A stretch of 48,445 bases of DNA, taken from Chitinophagaceae bacterium (GTDB taxonomy: Bacteria > Bacteroidota > Bacteroidia > Chitinophagales > Chitinophagaceae). The stretch spans positions 1 through 48,445 of the forward strand of contig JAHEMO010000004.1 in NCBI GenBank assembly GCA_024643625.1. The letters run 5' to 3'. The notes under the pieces are model-generated. The model did not search any database, had not been told where the DNA came from, and saw only the letters and a program-made list of their open reading frames with translations. A program made the position numbers and the translations under genes. Of the stretch, positions 1-9,441 are shown one piece after another (the first letter of the stretch is position 1; every line of letters begins with the position of its first letter).

Positions 1-34
1 ACAATTTCATAGGCCCCGAATAATTTGTATTGTA

Positions 35-3000
35 TTAAAACGTGTTGATTACCAGTTCAATAATATGCTTACCGCTACCTAGTCGTATACTGCCAAAAGC
101 CGTTTCCACCGGCTGTCCATTCAGTGTAATTTCACTGCCAGCCATTGCCGGCAAAAAGAACTCAGCCGCCATATTTGCAGGAACTTCTGCGGTATATATC
201 TGCCGCAAAGCACCGGCTTTCTGGTAGCTCGCCTTTACTTTTCCGCCTAAAAAGGGAACCGTAATGCTTGTACTTGTTAGTGACGCTAATTGCGGACGTA
301 TAGCCACAATAGCACCACCAGGCACCATAGGTTGTATGCCCCATAGCTGACGGGCGATAGTATTAGCAGGCACAGCACCCCATGCATGATTCCAATCGGC
401 ATTGGGCTTATACTTCATGTCCCATGCCTCCAATGAAATGGTGGCCCCAACACGAATCATATTGTACCAACTTCTGTCGTGCGTAGCGGTCATCAAGTCA
501 AGCGCATACTTTGCTTCACCTGCATTGTACAATCCATCAAGCAGGTATTGCGATCCATACACACTGCAGGCCATGCCGCGTGTTTTTATAAATGAGGCTA
601 CGGACGCTTTATACTTTTCCGGCACAATACCAAACGCTAACGGCAGCATATTGGCGTGCAAAGAAGCATGATCTGTATCCGCACCATCTTTGTACATACC
701 GCGATGTTCATCGAGTAACAATTTATTGATAGCCTGCTTTGTTTTAATGGCTTGCAATGCAAAGGATGCTGCATCCTCATCTTTTCCCAACCATTCTGCA
801 AAGCGTGCCAGTATTTCAAGGTTCTTGTAGAAAAATGCATTTACGACCGTATTGTAATTTGTAAATACAAATCCGTCCCGCTCTCCTTCCGGTGTGGCTA
901 GTTTCCATTCGGTATCCTTATCTGCCGGAGGCCAATCCACAATATCCCGGAGGGTTGCAGTGCTGCTGCTAAAACCCAGGGATTGCATAAATGCCGGTGT
1001 AACTTTTCCTGTGCGGGTACTGATAAGATTATTATCATCAAGCAAGCCAATAAGCGACTTATTTTTTACAGCATCATAGTACTGCCTGATGAGCGAGATA
1101 TCGCCTGTATACCAATAGTCCTGCTCCAGCATCAGCGCTACATGCAATTGCCACTCTGTAGGCCATGTAGGATGGTCGATAAAATATGCTATGGTGTTAC
1201 GGGCAATACTGTAATCTCTGTCAACAGCATAATGGCTTAGCTGATTGAGATAGGCATCAGCTTCGTAGGGTATACGCTCCCTGTCACCATCAATATACAA
1301 GCCGGTAAATGAAGTGGCTTTGATGGAATACTTACATAAATCGTATACCTGATTAAGGATCGTATCACTGCTTACAAAAGAACTTTCACCATCATCGAAG
1401 AAAGTATTGTATGCAATTTGTGCCACATCTCCCGATTGAATACGCTTAGTAGCATTACTGATAGTACAATAGCGAAAAGGCATAATGACTGGCATGGTAT
1501 CGGGCATTTGCGCAGCAACGGGTTTTGTGTTTCTTGCATCTGGTATCAGTTTCACCAAATAGCTGTGATCACCTTCCTGTACCTTGAGATGTATGTTTTG
1601 ATAGCGGATTGATCCACCCGGCATGGTATCTATTGTACCGTTGATTAGCTTCTCACCTAATGCAATTGTCAGTGTTTCAGCTTTATCCGTTTTGTATTGC
1701 AAAAGAATAGTGCCAAAAGCGTGTTTACCAAAATCAATAAAATAACCATCGGCTCTTTTTTCAAAACGCTTTGGCATATGTGTACTGCGCTGCCATTGTG
1801 TGGCTGCACGATAGTCGGCAGCGGCGGGCTTAACGGCAAACTGTACCGGTTCGCTATACGCTGATGTACGGTTGACATCATCCCATATGCGTACTTTCCA
1901 ATAATAGTTTTGCTGCGGAGCAAGTCCTTTACCGCCATACTTCACATTCATGTTATGTGCCGAGCGCACCTGACCACTGTTCCAATAATCCCCAATATTT
2001 TTATCAAGTGTCGCTTTGCTGGAAGCCACTAATATCTGATAGGCCAATTGTTTACCTGCGGCAGCTGGTAATTGCCAGGCAAAAACAGGTGTATCGCTGT
2101 TGGCAATTACAGGCATTTGATGCCGCAAAAAATTAGTAGATAGGTGCTCAGGCGTAATAGCATGTTCACCAGCATGCGCCTTAATTAAAGCATTGGTTTT
2201 TTCGCGAAGCGCCACAAGTATTGCTTTATGCAATGCAGATCCTGCCAGATTTTTTGTCTCTTGCCTATCTTCTTGTAAGTCATACAAATACTCCAGCGAT
2301 AAGTCATTTACATAGCGGAAGTATTTCCATCCTGCAGTTCTTACGCCTTCGCTTGGCGGAATATTTTTGAATTCCCACAGGTGTTCTATAAGTACCGTAT
2401 CATTTACCCTTCCATTTGGCTTACCATATACGGCGGGCATCAAGCTATGGCCCTGCCAGCTTTTGGGAGCAGGTACACCGGCGATATCAGCAAGCGTGGG
2501 TGCAATGTCAATATTCAAACCCATTTGGTCGATATCACGATGCTTATTGCTTCTTGGATCAAATACAATTAGCGGAACGCGAATGCTGTTATCATACATA
2601 AGCCACTTGCCTGCCAACTGTCGCTCACCCAGAAAATATCCATTATCACCCAATAGTATTATGATGGTATTATTATCAATACCCTTCTGCTGCAACAACT
2701 TTCTTATTTTACCTATTTCCAGATCAATGTCAGCAATCATCCTATAGTAACCTTTCACACTATGCTGATATTTCTCTGGTGTATCGAATCGCCAGGTCCA
2801 TCGCAGTCGATTAAAACCATTGCGTACGTCAACCGGCAATTCATTAAAATATTCGTCGGCAGACAATGCAGCCGGCGGCATGTTTACGTTCTTATACAGT
2901 TGATCAGTTTCATTTGTCCAGAAGTATTGATCAGGAGCACCATCATGTGCATGCGGAGCACTAAAGCTTAGCTGCAAGCAAAATGGTTTATCAGTTGGAG

Positions 3001-3577
3001 CACCAGCGATAAAATCGAGCCCTTGTTGCGCTGTGTAACGGGTTAGATGAACAGTATCTTTGCCAATAGTTTTATAATAATAGCCACGCTTATCTTTAAA
3101 GGCGTTGTTGCGATCGTAGTCGTCTGCTACATCAAACAGCTGTTCAATCTTGCTGTACTTTACCCCAAACTTGCCAAAGAAACCGGTGTAGTAGCCTGCA
3201 TTTTGCATGACAACAGGATAACTGGTATCCATAAACTGATTACGGATGGCACCTGTTTCAAAATTGTAGAGATGGGTACGTTCATGCAAACCCGAAAAAA
3301 TACTGGCTCTGCTTGCGGCGCATATTGGCGTAGTAACGATGCCATTACGAAAATAGGCTCCCTCGCTGGCAAGCCTATCCATTTCGGGTGTAATTATTTG
3401 TTTGTTGCCTGCATATCCCAGCGCATCCCAACGCTGGTCATCAGTTAAAATAAAAATGATATTGGGTCGTTGACTGGCATCAATACGCTGGTGTTGAGAT
3501 TTTGCTGTGTTTGCGCTGCCAATAAAAATTAGCAGGAAGCAAATATTAACCAACCAATTATGCTTTACAAAACCCAT
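35..3577 (-). CDS. Bimodular sulfatase / GH78 alpha-L-rhamnosidase, secreted
   Basis: A signal peptide (about residues 1-27) is followed by an S1-type sulfatase domain (about 38-475). The metal-binding DDQ lies at 46-48 and the formylglycine site CAASR at 86-90, which fits the Cys-type C-x-A/P-x-R rule, so activity needs a sulfatase-maturating enzyme. A later DNG plus GKW stretch completes the usual sulfatase site. Residues about 487-585 look like the Fn3-like domain that precedes GH78 enzymes (NYYWKVRIWDD). The remainder is a GH78 (alpha/alpha)6 domain, with DGDRERIPYEADAY matching the acid-residue region and ADWNHAWGAVP the C-terminal hallmark. Predicted role: remove sulfate from and release terminal rhamnose. 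As I recall, similar fusions occur in ulvan loci of marine Flavobacteriia. It lies on the same strand as the SusC/SusD pair, 340 bp downstream of the fasciclin-like gene. Complete in the window. Confidence 0.88.
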   Translation of the reverse strand: MGFVKHNWLVNICFLLIFIGSANTAKSQHQRIDASQRPNIIFILTDDQRWDALGYAGNKQIITPEMDRLASEGAYFRNGIVTTPICAASRASIFSGLHERTHLYNFETGAIRNQFMDTSYPVVMQNAGYYTGFFGKFGVKYSKIEQLFDVADDYDRNNAFKDKRGYYYKTIGKDTVHLTRYTAQQGLDFIAGAPTDKPFCLQLSFSAPHAHDGAPDQYFWTNETDQLYKNVNMPPAALSADEYFNELPVDVRNGFNRLRWTWRFDTPEKYQHSVKGYYRMIADIDLEIGKIRKLLQQKGIDNNTIIILLGDNGYFLGERQLAGKWLMYDNSIRVPLIVFDPRSNKHRDIDQMGLNIDIAPTLADIAGVPAPKSWQGHSLMPAVYGKPNGRVNDTVLIEHLWEFKNIPPSEGVRTAGWKYFRYVNDLSLEYLYDLQEDRQETKNLAGSALHKAILVALREKTNALIKAHAGEHAITPEHLSTNFLRHQMPVIANSDTPVFAWQLPAAAGKQLAYQILVASSKATLDKNIGDYWNSGQVRSAHNMNVKYGGKGLAPQQNYYWKVRIWDDVNRTSAYSEPVQFAVKPAAADYRAATQWQRSTHMPKRFEKRADGYFIDFGKHAFGTILLQYKTDKAETLTIALGEKLINGTIDTMPGGSIRYQNIHLKVQEGDHSYLVKLIPDARNTKPVAAQMPDTMPVIMPFRYCTISNATKRIQSGDVAQIAYNTFFDDGESSFVSSDTILNQVYDLCKYSIKATSFTGLYIDGDRERIPYEADAYLNQLSHYAVDRDYSIARNTIAYFIDHPTWPTEWQLHVALMLEQDYWYTGDISLIRQYYDAVKNKSLIGLLDDNNLISTRTGKVTPAFMQSLGFSSSTATLRDIVDWPPADKDTEWKLATPEGERDGFVFTNYNTVVNAFFYKNLEILARFAEWLGKDEDAASFALQAIKTKQAINKLLLDEHRGMYKDGADTDHASLHANMLPLAFGIVPEKYKASVASFIKTRGMACSVYGSQYLLDGLYNAGEAKYALDLMTATHDRSWYNMIRVGATISLEAWDMKYKPNADWNHAWGAVPANTIARQLWGIQPMVPGGAIVAIRPQLASLTSTSITVPFLGGKVKASYQKAGALRQIYTAEVPANMAAEFFLPAMAGSEITLNGQPVETAFGSIRLGSGKHIIELVINTF

Positions 3578-3917
3578 GTAGCCAATTCATTTATTGCATT
3601 ACCCAAATTCCTGATAGCAGTTAAAGATGGCTAATTTTCAGCCGGGAGCCATGAATAATCACCTGCAAACTATCAGCCGGGTTAGGTATTTAAACAACCC
3701 AATCTTAAAGCAACACTGTAGCTATTGCAGCGATAACTAACGAAGCCCACAGGCTATCTACCCCAAAATGCATTTTCACCGATGCTGACAAAAAAGTGAG
3801 CAACGCGCCCTGCCTGCAGGGCATTGCACTAGCTTACATCAGTTAACCCATTAACAACAAACTTTTACTGCAATCCTTTTTGCAATAGTTGTCCTGATGG
3901 CAGCATATTCTTTTATA
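3578..3917. other. Intergenic region, no gene seen
   Basis: This 340-bp gap separates the fasciclin-like lipoprotein from the sulfatase/GH78 gene, both on the minus strand. I see no ORF with family resemblance, no tRNA and no exact TANNTTTG element on the minus strand. The only structure is a GC-rich hairpin at 3807-3822. The gap is long enough for the fusion gene to have its own promoter. Confidence 0.6.
3791..3822 (-). terminator. Possible weak terminator after the SusCD/fasciclin operon
   Basis: GCCCTG-CCTG-CAGGGC forms a perfect 6-bp stem with a 4-nt loop at 3807-3822. Read on the minus strand, it lies about 95 nt after the fasciclin-like gene stop, and a run of six T follows about 11 nt later (3791-3796). 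The gap between stem and T run makes it a poor intrinsic terminator, so it may be a chance hairpin. Confidence 0.3.
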
Positions 3918-4562
3918 TTAAAATGCTGTTTTTCTGATATAGATAGGGCTCAAATGCCCCACTCCATTTTTGAATATATAATTGTGCAACATGGCGTTTG
4001 TGTTACGCCTTGTGGATGGCATAATAGGTGAAGAATTAAAATTCATCCGGAAACGCTCATCCCGCATAATGGTCATTTCTCCATTGGGGCCGGGCAACAT
4101 ACTTTGGAATAAATAATGCTGAAACAACACATAAAGGCTCTCGGGCCCCTGATCTACATACTGATCAATCAAATGATACAGCAGCAAGTTTTTTAGTCTC
4201 GCCTTTTGCGCCGCTGTTAGGTTGGCAAGACTTCCCGTTCTCGATCCTGTAATAACCTGCAACACGCCATTGGAAGCTGTAAACGCAATATCCTTCATCA
4301 ATAAGTAGGTACGCTTGGCGGTGGTATCGGTGTTATAATAGTCTATCATACCGGTAACTTCCACTGCCTGAATCATGTAGCTAAAATCCCCGCCGGGCTT
4401 TGTCTGTAGCCACTCCCATGCGGTTTGCGTTTTAAAGGTAGTCAATACCGGAATTTCAGGATTAAATTCAAAGTCCTCTTGCACTTTTAAGCAACCCTGC
4501 AGCATTACCACAATTGCCACAGCAGCAAATGAACTAATGCATGTTTTTATATTCAGTTTCAT
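3918..4562 (-). CDS. Fasciclin-like PUL lipoprotein
   Basis: 214 aa. The signal peptide ends in the lipobox LQGC (Cys24), so it should be lipid-anchored. The body resembles a degenerate fasciclin domain: a DFSYMIQAVEVTGM segment is followed by a strand where TVFAPTD would normally sit (here TYLLMKDIAF), then an LKNLLLYHLID helix like the conserved fasciclin YH motif. It follows susD by 18 bp, so it is almost certainly cotranscribed. Genes at this position in Bacteroidota PULs are often surface glycan-binding or adhesion-type lipoproteins; a binding role here is inference. The fasciclin call rests on pattern only. Confidence 0.6.
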   Translation of the reverse strand: MKLNIKTCISSFAAVAIVVMLQGCLKVQEDFEFNPEIPVLTTFKTQTAWEWLQTKPGGDFSYMIQAVEVTGMIDYYNTDTTAKRTYLLMKDIAFTASNGVLQVITGSRTGSLANLTAAQKARLKNLLLYHLIDQYVDQGPESLYVLFQHYLFQSMLPGPNGEMTIMRDERFRMNFNSSPIMPSTRRNTNAMLHNYIFKNGVGHLSPIYIRKTAF

Positions 4563-4580
4563 GAGAATTATTTTTTAGAA

Positions 4581-6056
4581 TTAATAGCCTGGGGTTTGAA
4601 CCAGTTTAGGATTATCAATTAAATGCCTGTCGTACACAGGAAACAATACACGCTGATCAGTTAGTCCATTTATAGGCCCCATTATTTTGACCGCCTTTCC
4701 TGAGTTCACCAAATCCCACCAACGTTTGCCTTCTCCCAGCAATTCGTAGGAACGTTCGTCCAATAAAGCATCTTCCAGCGCTTCTACTGTTGCAAAATCG
4801 GTAACCTTTGCCTGTGGAAGTTGCCTGGCTACTCTAATTTGATTAAGCATCGCCACAGCTTCTGTCTTATTGTTAAGCCTGTTTTCAATAATCCCTTTTA
4901 ATAATAATATGCCAGCGTATCTGTAGATATGAATATCGGTTTCATCGAAAGTTGGATTTTGATTGAGCTTTTGATATTTAGCTACCCGGGCACCACCTAT
5001 TGGCCTGCCCTCTTCCCTTGATTCGAAAAAACGCCAATCGCCGTATAGTTTTGTCCCATCAGGGTTAGTGGTCAATGGCGGGTTGGCGGGATATTTTGTT
5101 ACCCAACCTAAGGAATCGGTGGGGAATTGCGTAGTCCATTTTGTTTCTAATCGATTGGAAATAAAGAAGGAAGGAATACCAGCGAAAAACAGCGCGCTGT
5201 TACCCGCCTGCCCTTTGTCTTCCACCAAATCATATTTCAGATTCATGATTTGCTCCGGGCCTGTTTCAAAAACACCAAGCGTAAAAGCATCAGCCAAAAA
5301 TAGCTTTTGCCAATCCGCCCTTGTTTTCACAAGCGTATAAGCATTCAAGGCAATTATTTTATCGAGCGCCGCCTTAGCTTTTGCGTAGTCTTTTAAGTAC
5401 CAATAAATATCTGCCTGCAAGGCCCATACGCTCGCTTTGCTAAAACGAAAAAGATGCGTAGGAATGGTCATCAATTGCTCAGCCTTTAATATGTCCGGCA
5501 ATATTACATTCTGCATTATTTCAGCACCTTCTGTTTGGCTTTTATAAGCGTCATCAGTAAGGCCGGCGAGCGGCTCTGTAAATAAAGGAACTTTGCCCCA
5601 CACCCGAATCGCATCAAAATATGCGTATGCCCGCAAAGCATGTGCTTCCGCCAGCAGATTAGGATCATAAGCCGGTATGCCGGGGATTTTGGCAATGGCC
5701 ACATTTGCCCGATTAATCATGGTATAAAAGTCGTTCCAACGGAGAACTGATGCATTGGAGGGCTGTAAATCGTTTACTACTAATTGCAAATTTTCCTGAG
5801 AAGCCCTTGCAGGGTCAACATCGTAGCCGTCACCGCGAAATTCGCCCCACAAATAATATTTTGTACGGTAGGCATCCTGCATACCATCGTAAATCGATGC
5901 CACGCCCAATTTTGCATCGGTTGGTGTTTTCCAAAAACTGGCATCAGAAATCTGACTTTGTGGTGTAAGGTCCAGATTCTTTTCACAGGCACTTAGCGCT
6001 GCAGCTAAGCCTATAGTTATCAGCGAATATTGAGTTATTGATCGTTTCATTTTCAT
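4581..6056 (-). CDS. SusD/RagB-family glycan-binding lipoprotein (PUL 1)
   Basis: 491 aa with a lipobox LSAC near residue 24, so it is an outer-membrane surface lipoprotein. The N-terminal TPQSQISDASFWKTPTDA is typical of SusD proteins, TPR-like helices follow (AHALRAYAYFDAIRVWGKVPL), and the C-terminal RSYELLGEGKRWWDLVNSG is the family hallmark. It should cap the SusC barrel encoded 28 bp upstream and capture oligosaccharide for import. The ligand cannot be read from sequence; the downstream sulfatase/rhamnosidase suggests a sulfated rhamnose glycan. Confidence 0.93.
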   Translation of the reverse strand: MKMKRSITQYSLITIGLAAALSACEKNLDLTPQSQISDASFWKTPTDAKLGVASIYDGMQDAYRTKYYLWGEFRGDGYDVDPARASQENLQLVVNDLQPSNASVLRWNDFYTMINRANVAIAKIPGIPAYDPNLLAEAHALRAYAYFDAIRVWGKVPLFTEPLAGLTDDAYKSQTEGAEIMQNVILPDILKAEQLMTIPTHLFRFSKASVWALQADIYWYLKDYAKAKAALDKIIALNAYTLVKTRADWQKLFLADAFTLGVFETGPEQIMNLKYDLVEDKGQAGNSALFFAGIPSFFISNRLETKWTTQFPTDSLGWVTKYPANPPLTTNPDGTKLYGDWRFFESREEGRPIGGARVAKYQKLNQNPTFDETDIHIYRYAGILLLKGIIENRLNNKTEAVAMLNQIRVARQLPQAKVTDFATVEALEDALLDERSYELLGEGKRWWDLVNSGKAVKIMGPINGLTDQRVLFPVYDRHLIDNPKLVQTPGY

Positions 6057-6084
6057 CTATTTATTAATGGCAGGCAAATAAAAA

Positions 6085-9000
6085 TTAGAATTGAGCTTTA
6101 ATACCTATGACAAACTCTCTTCTGTTAGGATACCGCAGGTTATCGAGGCCGGGCTGCAGTGCATTTCCCCTGGTGCCAAGTTCAGGATTGTATCCCTCAT
6201 AGTTCGTCCAAACAAGGGCATTATTTACTGACACATAGGCGCCAAGTGCATCCACCCACTTCAAGCGTGACATGGTCTTACGCGGCACCGAATAACTTAA
6301 ACGAATATTTCTAAACTTGATCCAGTCGCCCTGACTTACATAGAAGGAGTTTACACCAATACGGTTCTGGCTTCTCGCTGTTTGTAATGAAGGGTATTCC
6401 ACTACATCACCTTGATTTTGCCATGATCCGTCAATGGCATCAGGATGCGGCGTAGCACCAAAGGCGGTAGACGTATTCCGAGCTATATCATAGTTTCGAT
6501 AAATATCACCGCCATAATTAAAGTCGAATAGCGCAGATAATGAAAAAGCTTTATACTTCAATTCATTAAAGAAACCGCCAAATATCCTTGCTAAACCATT
6601 ACCAATTATTTGCCTGTCGTTCGTGGCATCAATTAAGAAATCACCATTTAAATCTTCCCAGATAATATCACCTCCTCTAAGGGTGTTGGTACCTACTTTT
6701 AATTTGTTTATGGTACCCGTGTATGGTTTTCCATCAAGGGTATACCCGCTAAAGGTTCCGTTATTGAAAGTAGGTGTAAGTCTTGTTCCTTCAGGTGTAA
6801 ATGCATTGGACTCATCGTATTGAAATACACCCAGGTTTTTGAACCCAAACATATTACCGATGGACTGCCCTTCATCTACCCGGAAAATACCCGTTTCAAA
6901 ACCTGCCGGGTCGGCGAGTTTTAAAACCTTGTTGTCGTTGAACGCAATGTTGAAGTTAGTGTACCATTCAAAATTTTTCGTTTTAATAGGAGACGCTCCA
7001 ATGGCTATTTCCAGGCCACGATTTTCTACAGAACCAATGTTTCGACGAATAGAACCAAATCCGGTTTCCTGAGGGATTGGCACATTGTACAAAAGATCAT
7101 CAGTGGTTTTTACATAATATTCAACTGTCAAATTGGCCCGGCCTTTAAACAGGGTCATATCTACGCCAAAATTCAGGGATTCAGTGGTTTCCCAGGACAA
7201 CTGGGGATTAGCCAACTGTATGGGCGCAACGCCATTTACAGCATCGTACAAGTAACCTGGCGAATACAGAGGTTGTGAATCGTAATTACCAATTCTTTCA
7301 TTGCCCGTAATGGCCCAACCGGCACGAAGTTTTAAATCTGATACCACAGATTTTATTCCATCCATGAAGCCTTCGTCACTTACACGCCAACCTACGGAAA
7401 CTGATGGGAAATTACCAAATCGGTTACCAGATCCGAAACGAGAAGATCCATCCCGTCTAAACGTGCCGCTTATCAAGTATTTACCTTTATAATCGTATCC
7501 CAGTTTTCCAAAATAAGATAGTAAGGAATGTTCTTCCACCAATGTTCTGAAATTGCCCAAATCCAATAGCAACACGTTGTTGAAGGTCTGAATAAGATCG
7601 GACGAAAATGTACCATTGATATTCGAAAATTCACGTGTCCATTCCTGAATTTGAAAACCAGCCAACGCATTTACGTTGTGGTTACCAAAAGATTTTTTAT
7701 AGATAAAATAATCTTCATGCTGATAATCATATTGGGTAATCTGCTGCTCAGTACCGTTAGGATCGCGGCCGATAGTTTCCGTAATGGTGGGGCTAAAGCG
7801 ATTGATTTTATTGTGCGAGAAATTCGCCCCTAATGTTGACTTAAAGGATAATGAAGGCAGTATTTTTATTTCGCCGAAGGTGAATACAGACAAGCGCAAG
7901 TCCCTGTCGTTATTGGTATAGGCAATGGCCTCGGCCAAAGGATTTTGACGCCCAAATACTTCGGGGAAAAGATCACCATTATAATCGCGAACCGGCAGGT
8001 ATGCAGGACGTTGCACTAACTGCGTTAAAACGGCGCTTTCGTTCAGACCTTTGGCAAATTCGTACGAAGTGTTGATACGGATTCCGGCATTAAAAAACTT
8101 GTTTACATTGAAGTTTAGGTTTGTGCTGTTGTTGAAACGACGATAAGAACTATTCAGAATTACACCCTCTTCATTTAAATAACCAAAATTGGAGTAAAAC
8201 GAATTTTTATTATTAGCACCGCTAAAGGCAATGTTGAATTGGTCCCGCACAGCAGTTTGTGTAATAATATCCTGTAAATCAACTTCCAGCTGCGACTGCA
8301 AACTCAGCGAATCGTCGGAACCGCCACCGGCCGCATTACCCGATTTAAGTCTTTCACTCTGAAAGCGTTGACGGGAATTGGCAACAGGAATACGATTGTA
8401 GATATTACTATAGGTACGTACATAGTTGATATCCACTTTTGTTTTGGCAGTTACCCCTTTTTTGGTAGTAATAATTACAACACCATTAGCCGATTTGGAA
8501 CCATAGATGGCGGCCGAAGCACCATCCTTTAGCACTTCGATACTGGCGATATCATTGGGATTGAGGTTATTAATGTTATCTAATTGTTGTCCATCAACTA
8601 CATACAGCGGATCAACACCACCCGAAAATGTAGAAGTACCCCTGATCTTAATATCAGCGCCCTGCCCGGGGCCGTTATTCGAAAGAATCTGAACCCCTGC
8701 CATACGACCCTGCATGGCATCAAGGGTGCCGATAGGCGTGGTTTGCTCTACCTGACTGGATTTTATAGAAACAATAGCTCCCGTTACATCTCTCTTTCGC
8801 TCTGTTGTATAACCTACCACTACTACTTCGTCCAGGTCGGCCGTTGTAGATTCCAACATGATTTTCATGCCTCCGGTTGCAGGCACAGCCTCCTCAAAAC
8901 TGTTGAAACCCACGCTGGTAAATACAAGGGTTCCTGTTTTTTTAGTAAGAGTAATAGAAAATTTTCCATCATCGGCAGACAAAACCTGGTTGTTAGTTCC

Positions 9001-9150
9001 CTTCTCTAAAATAGTAACACCTGAAAGTGGTGCACCATCTACTCCGGTAACTGTACCATTTACTTTTTTCTGCGCTGAAACAGCAATTGTAGCTGCAAAG
9101 AAGAATACGAGAACGGAGAGTCCCCGCAGGAATCGTGGCAAGCAGTTCAT
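6085..9150 (-). CDS. SusC/RagA-family TonB-dependent transporter (PUL 1)
   Basis: 1021 aa. A signal peptide ending near VSAQ precedes a carboxypeptidase-D regulatory-like domain (about 30-105, KVNGTVTGVDGAPLSGV). A TonB plug follows, with DEVVVVGYTTERKRDVTGA and the YGSKSANGVVIITTKKG segment, then a beta-barrel ending in an aromatic residue (VIGIKAQF), as expected for BAM-inserted barrels. It transports oligosaccharide across the outer membrane with its SusD partner. It is the first gene of the SusC-SusD-fasciclin operon. No FecR-type signalling extension is seen at the N terminus. Confidence 0.95.
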   Translation of the reverse strand: MNCLPRFLRGLSVLVFFFAATIAVSAQKKVNGTVTGVDGAPLSGVTILEKGTNNQVLSADDGKFSITLTKKTGTLVFTSVGFNSFEEAVPATGGMKIMLESTTADLDEVVVVGYTTERKRDVTGAIVSIKSSQVEQTTPIGTLDAMQGRMAGVQILSNNGPGQGADIKIRGTSTFSGGVDPLYVVDGQQLDNINNLNPNDIASIEVLKDGASAAIYGSKSANGVVIITTKKGVTAKTKVDINYVRTYSNIYNRIPVANSRQRFQSERLKSGNAAGGGSDDSLSLQSQLEVDLQDIITQTAVRDQFNIAFSGANNKNSFYSNFGYLNEEGVILNSSYRRFNNSTNLNFNVNKFFNAGIRINTSYEFAKGLNESAVLTQLVQRPAYLPVRDYNGDLFPEVFGRQNPLAEAIAYTNNDRDLRLSVFTFGEIKILPSLSFKSTLGANFSHNKINRFSPTITETIGRDPNGTEQQITQYDYQHEDYFIYKKSFGNHNVNALAGFQIQEWTREFSNINGTFSSDLIQTFNNVLLLDLGNFRTLVEEHSLLSYFGKLGYDYKGKYLISGTFRRDGSSRFGSGNRFGNFPSVSVGWRVSDEGFMDGIKSVVSDLKLRAGWAITGNERIGNYDSQPLYSPGYLYDAVNGVAPIQLANPQLSWETTESLNFGVDMTLFKGRANLTVEYYVKTTDDLLYNVPIPQETGFGSIRRNIGSVENRGLEIAIGASPIKTKNFEWYTNFNIAFNDNKVLKLADPAGFETGIFRVDEGQSIGNMFGFKNLGVFQYDESNAFTPEGTRLTPTFNNGTFSGYTLDGKPYTGTINKLKVGTNTLRGGDIIWEDLNGDFLIDATNDRQIIGNGLARIFGGFFNELKYKAFSLSALFDFNYGGDIYRNYDIARNTSTAFGATPHPDAIDGSWQNQGDVVEYPSLQTARSQNRIGVNSFYVSQGDWIKFRNIRLSYSVPRKTMSRLKWVDALGAYVSVNNALVWTNYEGYNPELGTRGNALQPGLDNLRYPNRREFVIGIKAQF

Positions 9151-9441
9151 AGTTTATTTTTTGGCAATTCGAGAAATAGTGCCACTGCGGACACTTTGCA
9201 CCACAAATTAACTTTGGCTATTGCTGAAACCGTCCTGAACTATCCTGCGAATGTGGAATAAAATGCAATTAGAAAGACGTCAATCAACTACGAAATAAAA
9301 TGTGCAACGCATGCCCTGACTGTGCATCGAAATACTTGAATCATGGCCATACCCCGCACATCAGACACAGTAAATAAGCACGGGCATTACTAATCCGGTG
9401 GCATGCAGTTCTGCAACTTAGGTAGCAAAAATCGCTAGTCT
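9151..9441. other. Upstream region of PUL 1 susC
   Basis: This 291-bp gap between the argS stop and the susC start (both minus strand) must contain the PUL 1 promoter. The best minus-strand -7 candidate is TTAATTTG, complementary to CAAATTAA near 9203-9210, with one mismatch to TANNTTTG. No clear -33 partner, operator or coding sequence is visible. Confidence 0.35.
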
